Below, piece after piece: positions 13,275 to 25,228 of a stretch of DNA of 64,000 nt (the stretch's first letter is position 1; every line of letters starts with the position of its first letter). The DNA comes from Carallia brachiata. Taxonomy: Eukaryota; Streptophyta; Magnoliopsida; Malpighiales; Rhizophoraceae. Under the pieces are notes generated by a model. It saw only the letters and a program-made list of their open reading frames with translations. It was not told the origin of the DNA and did no database searches. The translations under genes and the position numbers were made by a program. Where the stretch lies: contig JADCRB010000050.1 in the NCBI GenBank assembly GCA_021464245.1, forward strand, positions 62,001 to 126,000, in the 5' to 3' direction.

Positions 13275-14408
13275 TTACAAAAACGGAAAGATGGGTTTTT
13301 GTTGTGTAATGAAGCGCTTTGTAATTTATCCGAATGTGAGAAGAGTAGAGCTAATTGTGCTCTCTATTCGTAAATGAAACTGCGTGGAGAAAAGGAAACA
13401 TTTTCCTGCTAAAAGAGAGCAGCTACGGGGAAAAAAAAAAACAGAATTCTTTTAGAAATTTTTTATTTGATTTATTTTTTTATAAGTATAATTTATTTAT
13501 AATCTAATACTATATCATAAGTTCGATTTATGCGAAGTAAAAAAAATTTATATAATATGAAATTATAAATAAATTATATCTAAATAAATAAATAAAAATA
13601 ATAAATATTTCAAAAAATATTTGTTTTGATACAATAAAAATATTTTAAGAATGTCAATTTGCCAAAAAAAAAATTTTGTTAATGCAGGGCGTTAATACAG
13701 CAAGGATTCCATTACATGGACATATAATTTTTCTCTATTACGTCCATACACATTTTTTTTGTGCAACCGCGAACATTTTTTGTGCAACTATAAATAAAAA
13801 AATGTGCAACAAAAAAATAATAATATTTTTTGTATCACTTTTTATTGTTGTGATTGCACAAAACACGCGCGTGATTGTACAAAAAAAATTACATGTAAAA
13901 ACAATAAAAAAAAATCATATACCCATAAACATTTTTCCATTCAGCAAACGGTTCTCTGGCCTCTGCTAAAAGAATGTATTAAACAATCCAAATAGGAACC
14001 TTCAGTTTGTGTTCTTGTCCATGTGAATTAATTTTGCTCTGACCCTGCAAAAAGAGGCTGCCGCTTGACGAGAGAACCCAAGCATCGAAAATTCGGGTGA
14101 GAAAAATTGTTAAATATTGTGCTGCGAGCCAAGTTGACGGATTCCACGTTTTGGCTTGCACGCAAATGTCTGGTTTTGTCATAAAAGGACAAAAAATCGA
14201 TTAAATGAATTCTTTCGAGAAAAATATTTAAGATTAAACTAACATATATTATCTGAAAAACTAAAATTATAAAAAAATAAAAAATAAATAAATTATTTAA
14301 GTATCAATAAATAGAGTACATAATTATTTTAATATTATTTAAAATATAGTTATATAGTAAATTTTGTTATTTAATTTGTGTAGTCTAGTGCGTTTAATTT
14401 ACGTAAGA

Positions 14409-14428
14409 TATATATATATATATATATA
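14409..14428. repeat. (TA)n microsatellite
   Basis: Short uninterrupted TA dinucleotide run in AT-rich intergenic DNA. Confidence 0.9.
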
Positions 14429-15276
14429 ATTCTCAGATCCACTTTTGAAGGATATATTTTCAGATTTCAATTTCTAATTGTTTAATTGGTGATGTCCGAT
14501 TAGAACTACAGCAGCAAAATTTTCCTTCTCGTTTGACATTGGTCTAATTTCACACTGAAATTATCACTTGGGATAATAATTTGGTGAAAAGTCAATATAT
14601 GTATCATATTAATCATTCAGGTTTGAGTTTCTAAAGACACAACTTTCTCCTAGCAAAAAAAATCGGGGCACTTATTATAGCTTAAAAAGATTGAATGCGC
14701 TCTGAGTTTCAGATTATTGACATTTCAATCAAAACTAGTTTGGTCAAATTGAGTTTTAGATAATTTAAATCAAAATTTCGGGTTGATTTAACTTTTCCCA
14801 CCTCTAATGAACTTGTGAGAGCGATTGTGGGTTTGGGAACAAATTTTTTTTAACCAGAATAATTTATTTAGTTTTTTGGTGCAATCTCTTTTTTTTTTTT
14901 TTTTTTTTTGTGTCAATACGGAAGGCATTAATGCCAGATGAGAATTACAAATTACAAGGTAAACCGTCGTGAGACAGGCACCCCTACGCTATCTTGTTGC
15001 AACAACCGAACCACTCCAGGCAAAGGTTGAATATTTTCTTGGCCCAGATTTTGAAAGTATTTTGCCGAACGTTGAGCTGGCCCGGTTGAAACGATTGGGT
15101 GTACGTCGGCCCAACGCTGTTTCTGAGCACTGATAGTTCATGCGGTTTGTTTCTCTCGACAAGTCGAGGCATGAGGGAGTGTTTTTGACTAAACAGTCAA
15201 ACGCTGCGTTCATGGCTCAATGGTCAATATAATTAGTTACTATCCAAAAAACACGACGGTGTATTGGATTTTTTTT

Positions 15277-15297
15277 GGGGGAGGGGGGGGGGGGGGG
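15277..15297. repeat. Poly-G tract
   Basis: Twenty of 21 bases are G, interrupted by a single A, next to a T run. It lies at the start of the block that parallels the WSD 3' flank. Tracts like this are common places for length errors. Confidence 0.9.
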
Positions 15298-15811
15298 ATT
15301 TTAAAACTAAACAACTCAAATAAAAAAATTAAACAGAATCAAATTACAATTTAATTTTATGTATTTTAATAAATTTTTATCAATTTTTATGCCTATTGTA
15401 TTTGAACTCTTTTCTTTATTATCTTTTCTTAATTCCCACAAAGTTATTAATTTTTTACAATAACCTTGATTTTAGTATGAACAATTGCATTCTAAATTTA
15501 AATCCCAATGATGTCATAATGGTGATGAATCTTTTTTTTTTTTGTGTTCAGAAAAAAATTCTAAATGATGTCATTTTCAATTATATTCAAAATCGTAGTT
15601 ATATTATAAGTGAGTTTAATTTCATTTTCATTCTTGTTATATTTTTCAAATTTTGCATTCTATGGACCAACTTGTTGAAATATAGTAAATTAACTCTCAA
15701 TTATGCTTATTGTCCAAGATTTACTAGTATAATACAGCAATTCAATTTGTAAATCGATACGCTAGTTAAACATTAGAAAATAAGGAAAAACGCTACTTTT
15801 CCTTGAAGAAT

Positions 15812-16896
15812 TCAAGCAGATGATGCAGCTGCCTCCTTCATTTCACGCAAAGCATCCTCAAAGCACCGGGCAAGAAATTCTGGTTCAGGGATGATGTCTT
15901 TTGCTACCAAGATTTGCATGTCAGCTCTTCCAGCATAGCTCACCATGTGCATTGTGAGTGCCTATAGATTCCCCAACAACAAAACAAAACAAAACAAATT
16001 TCAGTTTGTGTTTTGCAAAATATTCATATGGTATTTTTTTTTTTAAACTTTGAGTATTTCAAAGACTGTACATAAATGGGGGATGGCAGATACAGTGATC
16101 CTCAAGAATGTTATAGGGTTACCTCCTATGGTAATTATCTCCTCTTTTGGCCCAACTATGTTTGACAATGAAAGGTAGTATTACACAACATCCTGTAAAT
16201 AAACCACCAAGCAGCCTGCAATGCAGAGAAGCTCGAATTATCTTTGGGACTGCATGTATGAAGAAAAGAGCATTAATACAAATCTCGATTCTTAATATTT
16301 TAATTGGTGTTATAAATATGATAAGATTTATAATTTTTATAATTTAAAAAAAATAGTTATTTTTTTACTATAAATATTATTAATTTTGTTGAAAAATTTT
16401 CAATCTTATTTCATTCAGCACGTTAACGTGAACACAAAAAAAATCAACACACATAAGTGCAATTAGCTCATAAAATGATTACATTCTGAAGAAGATTCAG
16501 GTAAGAATTTCCCACATCAATTATTTATGTTTCCAAGAAATTAAGATTAAAATGGGTCTTTCCTTGGAACCCAACCAGGACATTATCAAGTTCCCAACTG
16601 CGTACGAGAAGTGAGCCTCTAATGTTTGTTTCTTCCTGTCCATCATCTTCTTAGCCATCTTCACGTGTTCTAATGGATCAACCTCACCTTTGCGGTAATA
16701 AACAGGAGATCAGTCTACAAAATCTCGGATGCTTCACCGTGATGGAGTTCTTGAATATGCACTTCAGAGCTTCAACATCAATGCAGTTTTTCAACCCGAT
16801 TGCGCAGTGGATGATGTTGTCCAATTCCGGCGGGAGGAATAGTCGGTCGGCGGGCGTCATCGGATCTTCGGCGGTGCTATTCTCCCGCGAACCCAT
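15812..16896 (-). pseudogene. Truncated WSD1-like pseudogene
   Basis: Partial duplicate of the gene at 11259-13274. Read on the minus strand, about 63 codons of exon 1 (from 16896, MGSREN start) run to about 16709 and then pass straight into the middle of the fourth exon equivalent (about 16708-16545). The C-terminal half of exon 1 with the HHxxxDG motif, exons 2-3 and the start of exon 4 are missing. The two last exon equivalents follow (about 16218-16075 and 15961-15812). The penultimate one carries indels, and the original stop codon is changed so that reading would end a few codons later. The join lies in AACAGG, which is present at the break in the parent gene. No functional acyltransferase can be made. 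The leader upstream of the ATG is also duplicated for about 60 bases. Confidence 0.88.
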
Positions 16897-16982
16897 TTAC
16901 AAAAACGGAAGATGGGTTTTTGTTGTGTAATGAAGCGCTTTATAGTTTATCCCATTATACTTGTCAAAAAAATGTTTCCCAT

Positions 16983-16991
16983 TATGCAATT
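16983..16991. repeat. 9-bp target-site duplication, left copy (MULE)
   Basis: TATGCAATT, identical to 36589-36597. Nine bases is the length produced by Mutator-superfamily transposases. Confidence 0.8.
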
Positions 16992-17052
16992 GGGGGCTAG
17001 TAGGGGGCCGTAAGCAGGAGACAGAAAACGTCAATAATGACGTGGAGGGGCG
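16992..17052 (+). repeat. Left terminal inverted repeat of the MULE (degenerate)
   Basis: Begins GGGGGCTAG. Pairs with the reverse complement of 36531-36588, mainly through CGTAA and the ATAATGACGTGGA block. Overall identity is modest, and the extent is an estimate by eye. Confidence 0.6.
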
Positions 17053-17869
17053 GGTCCCAGAGAGATGATAAAGTGAAAAAAAAATTTTTGTAAAAGAAAA
17101 TGAAAAAAATTAAAAAAATTAGAAAAGAAAAAAATTGAAAAGTAGGATTAGGGTTTTGAAAATTTTGAAATTCAAAAAATGAGTGGCAGGCGGCTTATGT
17201 GAGAAGCCGAAGGGCTAAGTAGGAAAAAAAAATGAAAAAAGGAGAAAGAAATTCGAGAAATTGGGAAGAAGGAAGTCAAAAGCCGCCTGGAAATTAGGGG
17301 TGCCATAAGAGAGTTTGTAGAGGGACAAGTTGTGCTGGCAAAATTGGAAACCACGGCAGAAAGAAAGTGTGAAGGGAGATACTGACAAGGTACGGTGGCA
17401 ACGGAAAACGACTTGGAGAATCAGGAGACGCAAAGGTTTTCATTGCGCTGCAGAGTGGTAAAAGGGGTGAGTTTTAATTAGAAGCAGACATTGCTGTATT
17501 TATTGTTTTTGTTGGAAATAATCCTTAAATTGAGAACATGTGGGTATTTGATGATGTGAATGCTCTGTGAAGCAATAGGAGTGAGAAGAAAAGGAAGTAT
17601 AGATTTTAATTGGGGCACAGAAGCTAAAAATGCTTGCAATTTATGTGAAATAGAGCACATACCATGAGCCGCAAAGCAGAATGAAGGGAAACCGCATTTG
17701 ATATGTCAGTATGTGGAAAGGGGGGAATCCGTTGGTGAATTTAGTTATGAAACATGGGTTGAAATGTTATTTTTGGTTTAGTTATGTGGTGAACAATATT
17801 GTGATCAGTGCAACATGGTTTTGTTAACACTAAGTTAAAATTATGATTGCAGAAGCTATAAATTGAAGA
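17053..17869. other. MULE left subterminal region / Ulp1 promoter and leader
   Basis: No coding signal. A- and G-rich on this strand, with a telo-box-like TTAGGGTTTT near 17147. A likely leader-intron acceptor (TTGCAG at about 17847-17852) lies just before the Ulp1 start codon, suggesting a spliced 5' UTR driven from the element end. Confidence 0.45.
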
Positions 17870-20800
17870 ATGGGAAAGAAGTCAGAGGAGGAATACATAG
17901 TTGGAAGCTCAGCAGATGAGTGTTGGAGTAGTTCAGGTCGCTAGTGTCAGATGAGGAAGGTAGACAATCATTTGAGCTATGTAGGCAACTATCAAATACT
18001 GTTCTACTACCACCCAGAAAGCGAAGGAAAGCGAAGTCAGGTTACAACTGCTTTTGGTAAGAGGAATTGACTTGTAACCTATAATGAAAGGGATGAAGTA
18101 AGAAATGATGTGTTTATTTGAATTTTGTTGATCAAATATGGCTGTGCAAGTAAATTGTGGACTTTATTGATAGGAAGTGGTATATGGCAAACCGGGCTAA
18201 CTCAGGGAATTATGGAAAGAAGCGATGCACTGTGAGTATAATATGGAAATGTGATAAGAGAAAGACTGCATCAACTTGTACAATTATAGTTAGTGGAAAT
18301 TGAAAGTGTAATTTGAAAATATTATGCAGGGTGATGTTGCAGTAGAAGTTGGCAAGGCGTGGATGGAGTTAGGTGATGCAGGGCAGAACAAATTTAAGAA
18401 GGAAGCACTGAAGTTCAATGGCACTGGCAAAAAACCAAGAAAGAATTGTAGCAGAGGGAAAGGTATAAGCAAAAAGGATCAGGTGAGTAATAGGAGGTAA
18501 AATGATGTGAAAAAATGTCTGTAGGTTGAAAATTTATTAATGGGGGAAATTGTTGTATTTGCAGGGGCCTTTTTATTCTCGTTGTTGTCCACAACAAGTA
18601 ATCCGTTTGGTTAAAGGTCTGGGGAGCTCATCACCCGTCCATGCAATGATAACCGAAATGGGGTTCCAAGAATTTGTGGGGATGTGTTGTGGGAACATGC
18701 CGAAGAAGTTCATTATCTTGTTAGTTGGACACTTTGACTTTTACAAAGGTGAGCTTGTTGTGGGAGGGGAGCGAAAGCGAATTAGTGCAAATGATGTAGC
18801 AGAGTTGATGGGTATTCCCAACGGCCCGAATCCGGTGGAAAGTGATAAGGAAGGAGGCAAATTAATGGAAAAAAAGCTGAGAGAGTTGATAGCAGCACAA
18901 GGTGAGGACAAAAAGGAGGAGGAGAAGAGGGAGGGGATGACAGAGAAGGTGTCATCAAAATATGTTGAAAGGCGGGTGAATTTTGAGGGTCTTAAAAAAA
19001 TATTATGCCGAAGTGGTGTGGATGATGTGATCCTAAAGCAAGCATTTTTGTTGCTTGCATTGGGTGCTGTATTGTGTCCAACATCCTCCCAGTACCCATC
19101 CCCAAAGCTACACAGTGTTGTGGTGGATGTGACCGATGTTAAGAGACATAGATGGGGGGAGTTTGTCCTTGCATGGCTATGTGATGAGATAAAGATTTTT
19201 AGACAGGGCGAAAGGAAACGAGCAAAGGAGTCAGGAAAGCATAGTGTTGGTGGGTGTTTGCTGTTGTTGATGGTAAGAATGGCTATGAATTGAAGGTTGT
19301 TTTACTGCTAATTTTCAAGTATGTAGTTGATGAGGTTGGTGCACGTGTTGCAGGTATTTTTATTTTGAGAGGTTTCCGTTGACAAACTTTGAGCAGCGAC
19401 CAGGAAATGAACATCCCTTGAAGTTTTGGAACAAGTCCCGAGTAAGGCGTAGAGTGAAGATAGAACTTGAGTATGCTAATTTCAACCGTAGTGAGGTAAT
19501 AAAAGATTCTGCAAGCATATTTATTTAAGTTGGTATGAAGGAATTTATTCATGCAAAGATAAATAGCTCATGTTTGAATATGTCAATGTGTGGGCAGGGG
19601 ATTTGGCAGCAATTGAGACCAGATCCAAATCCGGTGAACTTTGAGGGTCCTTCTGCTGTCACTAGTTGTAATGAGGTGAGAATGGTAATAGCTAACTTTT
19701 TTTTTTAATAGAAATTGTGACGAAGAAGCCAAAAATATAATGTGCATTATGTCTGAAGTTATAGGTATCATTGTTGTTGGTGCAAGGGTGAGTTTGGTAA
19801 GATAGCTTGTGCTTTAATGGTGAAGTACATGAAAGCCTACACCCGCGAACTACAAATGAAGATTGGTGGTGCCTCGAAGCATCAACAAAATCATGCTAGG
19901 GTTATAGGAAGAGAGCAGGGCATATTTTGTGGAAAAAAAAGGCGCAAAGGAGATGAAGCAAACACAGATGCCAAAAGTGTCAGAGAAGACAGGTCTGAAA
20001 TGAAAAGCGGCAATATAGGTCAGTGGGCACAAGACTTGAGAACAATGAAATATATATATGATTGAAAGAGTGAGAGTTAATAAAAAAATTGATGAAATAA
20101 TGAAATGGTAAGTATGAACCATACGTGTAGTGTAGTTGTGGCAGCAATGTTAATGTCAGGGCAGGGTGGAATAAAATGTAGTAGCTGAAAAGTGAAATTC
20201 GTAGAAGATGTAGGACCACTTATATAGGGAAAATATTTCTAATTTTTGAAAAAAAAGGTTGTAACGTTATATTTTTTGTTGCAGATCCTAAGTTATCTGT
20301 TGGGCGGATGGCAAATTGAAGGACTATGGTGAAGGTCAGATGGATATTAATCTCAATGGAGTAGACGAAGAGATGGATGGAGGTGTAGGAAGCGAAAGCA
20401 ATGTAGGAAAACAGTTTATGGATGAACTGGAAAAAGGCAAGGAGTGTCACTGTGATATTAAGTACAAAGGTGATAGAGAGGAAGACGAGGAAGCAAATGA
20501 TAAAGAAAGTGGGGAGAAAAACGCAGGCATGTGGAAGAGTGCAGTGTGGGTGACAATTGCGATGATGAGTTAAATTACGGAAGATCAGGATATGTAGAGA
20601 AGGGGTTAGAAGGTAATTGTGTGATAGTCTCCGGTATTGAAAGTGAAGAAATTAAGTACAAGGAATTGGTAAATGATAGTGGGACAAGGAAGGCGACAAG
20701 TAAGTCACAGTTGGTTCCTACAAGCACGGAACCTTGTCAATCTCAGTCTTGTGGTTCTTCAGGATCGGAGAAATCTCCGTCAGACCCAGTGCGTAAGTGT

Positions 20801-22694
20801 TAATTGTAGCACGTAATGAGTAGCATAGGTTTAGCTTAAGTAGGCATGCTGTATGTGAAATTTGCTATTTTGGTATTTGCTTTTCATAAAGTGGGATTTC
20901 TTACTTATAAATACACGAATCTGACTAATATTGCGGCTGTGGCATTTGTTACCTTTGCCAATGTATAGGGCCAATGACACGCGCCTGGAGCTTGAAGCAA
21001 CACATCAAGCTTGAGATAAAGCAACCAAGAGAGAAAGTGAAAGGTGTAAGGGGCAGGGAATTGGACGAGCAAATGGGGTTGAACAAGCATACCACCACAA
21101 CTGACACTGCAAACTGTACTCAGAAAGTGATATGACTCGTTCGAGAATTAACGAAGAAAGAGATTTGGTTGTACACCTGGGCAACACGAATGAGGCCAAG
21201 ACGATTTTCTGAGAAGTGTGTAATACTCTTCCTTCGAAAAATAGAAATTTGAAATATTATAATATTGAGATAAACATATATATGCTATATGTTGTTTACA
21301 TATGTTCGTTTATAACATAACTCAATGTATGTTATGTTTGTACAGCCCGATGGTGGTATCATTTGGGAAAGGAATTGTGTTGTATTTGAAAGACCTCCGC
21401 TGTCTTGGGCCCCGCCAATGGGTGTCGAATATTGTGAGTATGATATGACATCTCCAATAGCTATGAACATATGTCTCTTGTGGAAAGCAGTTGGAAAATT
21501 TTGAAGAGAGAATGTACTTGTTTTGATGCTGACACTTATTTTCTGCTATGTATGTTTGTGATGCGCAAGGTAATCCATTTCCATTCTTTGCTGCTCAACC
21601 ACCGGCAGCAAATCAGTGGCATTGTTCAGAGGCACTACTTGAGCCCACAGTTTGCTGTAAGTAGCTTGCTTTTTGGGTACATGTATGTTATTGCAGTGTG
21701 GATTAAACTTTGGTCTTGAAAAGGAAGAGAAATGTGTTTAGATGTCTGTTGTTCAAGACGCTGGTGGAGATGCGGAAGCTAATATTCCAATGAGGCAGTG
21801 GGAGGCAAGTGCTTATCCTCGGTAATTTCGTGAAGATTACCTTGGATATTCAATCCTTAAGTGCGAGCTGGTGGGTTATGAGGGAAGCTAAATGATTAGA
21901 CATAAAACTTGGAGGATGCAAAAGACTGTAATTCCATTGTTTCTCTTGGGTTACCATAATTATCTATATGTCTGCAGGTCTTCATACCCATACTATTCAA
22001 GCAGCACTGGTTTCTATGGATTGTAAATCTCCGGGATAGGCGTCTGCAGGTGCTGGATCCCCAGTCTTCTGCTAGAGCATTTGAACGTTCACTGCTTGAG
22101 GAGCATGTGGTACACAAAATCCGCAATTATAACTGCATTTGAGTACACTGTTATTGAAGGCACCATTATGTAGAGTCCATAACTTGCTGTCATTTTTTGG
22201 TAGGTGTCAGTTATGTCCCAAGTTTTCAGTGTTATAGGTGAGAAGCAGTATTGTCTAACCAATTTTAAACGGGAAGATATAATAGTACCCCAGCAGGAGA
22301 ATGGGTAAGTGCGTAGTAGTTGATTTTAAATATTATGCTAGTTGTACATTCGTATAAGGTGAAGGTTTCAGTTACTGTTGAGCAAATATATTAAAATAAG
22401 TTTATTATTTTATGTTGATTTGAGTGCAATTTACAGGCATGATTGTGGAGTCATGGTTATGAAGTTTATGGAAATGTGGGATGGCATGGAAATGAGTCAT
22501 TTTGATCCTAAGGTTGAAGCATTAGCACTTTATTCACTTGCCATCCTAAATTATTTGTTAGTGACGACTTGACTGAACAGAATTTGTATTATATGCAGAC
22601 TCATGTAGCACGATTTAGGCAGGATTATATTATCAGCTGGATCAATGACCCTGCTAATGAAGTTCGAGCTGCTACTGACAACTTGCTGGTTTGA
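17870..22694 (+). pseudogene. MULE-encoded Ulp1-type (C48) SUMO-protease-like gene, with lesions
   Basis: Multi-exon gene reading inward from the left MULE end. Exons readable in order include 17870-18056, 18174-18231, 18330-18482, 18565-19272 (236 codons), 19354-19495, 19598-19675, 19787-20065, an acidic K/E-rich linker (about 20300-20810), then the protease domain from about 21341 to 22694. The exon 18565-19272 matches the N-terminal domain of plant transposon Ulp1 proteins. The C48 catalytic set is visible: His in HWFLWIVNLRDR (about 22012), Asp in QVLDPQ, Gln in VPQQENG and Cys in HDCGVMV (about 22440). Expected role is cleaving SUMO or a related modifier. Breaks: apparent indels near 17938, 19355, 20527 and 21520, and an in-frame TAA at 21823-21825 where a tyrosine is expected. 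It is either a decayed gene or one with consensus errors. Confidence 0.78.
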
Positions 22695-24110
22695 AGACGG
22701 AACCTTGAAATCGCATAACTATGATTTCTTATGACTATGTATAAAAACGGACGGGAAATTTTGGCAACTTCACATTCCCCACCGGCACTTGAAGTGTATT
22801 AATATGCATGCGGCGTAAGCATTTTTAGTAGTAAACTGTTTGTGTTTGGTTAGTTAAACGAAAGGTTTCCGTACAATATAACAAGTGACACTGGCCACTG
22901 TACTTTTTCCCAGTTGAGGCTCACGTTTTAGTGGCCATCCATATATCTCTCGTCTCTCTATCCCTGCACATTTTCTTCTGTGTTTTGTCTTCTATCTTCC
23001 CCTAAAATTATAAGAAGACTGAAGGAGGAGGACAGAAGGCTGACATTTCTGGAACAGTGAAAATATTTCTGCAACGGTTCAAATTTCTTTTGCAACAAAA
23101 GAGAATAGTAGGGTTAATTGTACCATATTTGATCAGTCATGTTGCATAAATATTAAAGTTTATTGCATTATCATCTTCATTTGGTCTATATGCCCGCGCC
23201 CTAAATAATATTCTATACATTTCAATAAAATTTTTAAATATTTAGATGATATAATTCTATGAAATTAATATTTTTGAAAACAAAATGAAATGTTTTTTAA
23301 TATATTAAAATTTCTTTATATTTTTAGAAGTTTTGAATTATTTTTAATATTTTTTATAAATTTGAAACTTTTGGTTGATTACCATAAATTATTTTGAACT
23401 TTATGATTTATATAAGCTTTAAATTTATTTAGGACTTTTAAACCTTTGTGAACATGTTTGCACAAAAGTTGGGTTTACTTTTTGAATGTTTTGAATTTTT
23501 TAACTTTTTTGTTTTACATTTGTTTCTCAACATTTTAATTTTTTGGTGAAAATCAAAAGTTTGTGATCCGTGTCTAACTCGCGACGTCATTATTTTGTCC
23601 ACGTCAACATTAAATGCAAACTAAGTTTGTTGGTCAAGGCCACGTAGTCGTCTTCGGTGTGTGACATGTCAGCAATTAACATTTAATTTAACAGAAAGTC
23701 CAAATTTTAACGATTTTTAAACATTCTAACTATAATTGAACAAATTTTGTTTTCTAGGTATATTTGACCAAAGTCAATATTTACTAACCTTATTGTCATT
23801 TTATCCCTCACCATGTATGCTTTTAGTTGGTAGGCTACATTTGGTCAATTTTTTGTTTCCATAAAGAATGAGATGGTAGCAAAAAATAAATAGCTGCTGC
23901 AAATGATGGACAGTTTTAATTAGTATAGGATAGTTCAGTACGTATAATAGGATGCTTTATTGGAGGTATACTTAGTAAGTATCAAATAACTGTTAGTATG
24001 AATAGAGATGGTCCGTTGAATTAGTCTGACAAGTGTGCTTTTAGCCTTCATGAAACATTTTGTATTATAAAATTTTACTCAATTGCAACGAGTGACATAT
24101 TTTTATGTTT
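22695..24110. other. MULE interior, AT-rich, no gene
   Basis: 3' flank of the Ulp1 gene followed by AT-rich sequence. Around 22990-23110 is an element-end-like block with GGAGGAGGACAGAAG followed by CTGCAAC and TTGCAAC words, resembling the MITE ends at 24.4 kb. Nothing else recognised. Confidence 0.5.
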
Positions 24111-24326
24111 GGGCACGAGTGTACGGCCAGAGGGAATTGGCCAGAAGAAGTGTCAATAATGCAATGGTCTTACTGATTTCTGCAACAAGATTGATAAATT
24201 ATGCAACAAAATTCATCACGTTATTTTTTGTTGCAGAAACAATTAACCTTGTTGCAGAAATATTCTTTGTTGTTGCATTAGTGACACATCTTCTGTCCTC
24301 CTATCTCTGGCCGCCGATCTTTTTCG
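24111..24326 (-). mobile_element. MITE copy, inverted relative to the one at 24421
   Basis: Reverse-complement copy of 24421-24639 with high identity, beginning GGGCACGAGTGTACGG and ending near GATCTTTTTCG. A target-site duplication is not exact (TTTTATGTTT left, TTTTTAGTAT right). With 24421-24639 it makes a long palindrome separated by about 95 bp. Confidence 0.7.
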
Positions 24327-24420
24327 TTTTTAGTATTGAATATGGAACTGTTTACAATAATATGAATGAAATAAAATAAAATATTTAAATTATGAAACAA
24401 TGAATCGTGCTATTTCAATC

Positions 24421-24639
24421 GGAAAAAGATCGGCGGCCAGAGAGAGGAGGACAGAAGAAGTGTCACTAATGCAACAATAAGGAATATTTCTGCAACAACG
24501 TTAAGTTTTTACTGCAACAAAAAATAACGAAATGACATTTTTGTTGCATATTTTATTAATCTTGTTGCAGAAATCAATAAGACCGTTGCATTATTGACAC
24601 TTCTTCTGGCCAATTCCCTCTGGCCGTACACCCATGCCC
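24421..24639 (+). mobile_element. 219-bp Mutator-type MITE with exact 9-bp TSD
   Basis: Flanked by ATTTCAATC at 24412-24420 and 24640-24648. The ends are GGAAAAAGATCGGCGGCC and GGCCGTACACCCATGCCC. Its two halves are themselves inverted: GACAGAAGAAGTGTCA..AATGCAAC on the left mirrors GTTGCATTATTGACACTTCTT on the right, with further CTGCAAC/GTTGCAG pairs inside. The 9-bp duplication points to mobilisation by a MULE transposase. No coding capacity. Confidence 0.78.
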
Positions 24640-25228
24640 ATTTCAATCAGGTAAACTTCAACAAAATATTTCTGGTTGTCTTATTTATTCCTAAATCTCT
24701 TAAGACCTTCCTGTGCGTTTATTGGTTTATCAAAATTAAGTATTTGTCGTATTATTGACATACATCTTATTGGCAAAACATCCTATATTGTGCGAGTAAG
24801 TTATGCTATATCATTATGCTTAAAAAGACAATTTGTTGCAACTTCGATTAGTCATGCTAAGTCATTAAAATTTTGGCATATGAATTATAGTGCTTAATTT
24901 ACCCTTTCTAGCTCGTATTGGGATACAAGTGAGTTATTGTTGCCATTAGAATTAGCATTATCGTGGGGTGGATGAAATATGTAACTGGATGCATTCCATT
25001 AACAGCCACTGAATCAGGCTCGGTCCAAGATGGGTCTCTGATTTATCACAAAATAGCAGGTCAAACAACCGTTAGAAAACCCAATAAACGTGGTAAAGGC
25101 CCAAGCCCTTTATAGTAATTGCAGGCATAGATTCTTACATTTGGCCCAACCATGATCACCCAAACATTTGTTACTGGCCATCAACCATAGCTCTAGGTCC
25201 TTCATTGGGAGGTTTTTTTCATGTAGAG
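24640..25228. other. MULE interior, no gene
   Basis: AT-rich spacer and the 3' flank of the minus-strand GRF-like gene. Nothing recognised. Confidence 0.5.

Larger units (their letters stand above)
13275..15811. other. Intergenic between WSD gene and its pseudogene copy
   Basis: No supported gene. 13275-13345 is the WSD leader, repeated almost exactly at 16897-16945. Around 13670-13940 is an element-like stretch with several TGCAAC/GTTGC-type words, similar in style to the elements inside the MULE. The rest is AT-rich. A TA dinucleotide run lies at 14409-14428, a poly-T tract at about 14888-14909 and a poly-G tract at 15277-15297. 15000-15240 resembles 9815-9990. Confidence 0.55.
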
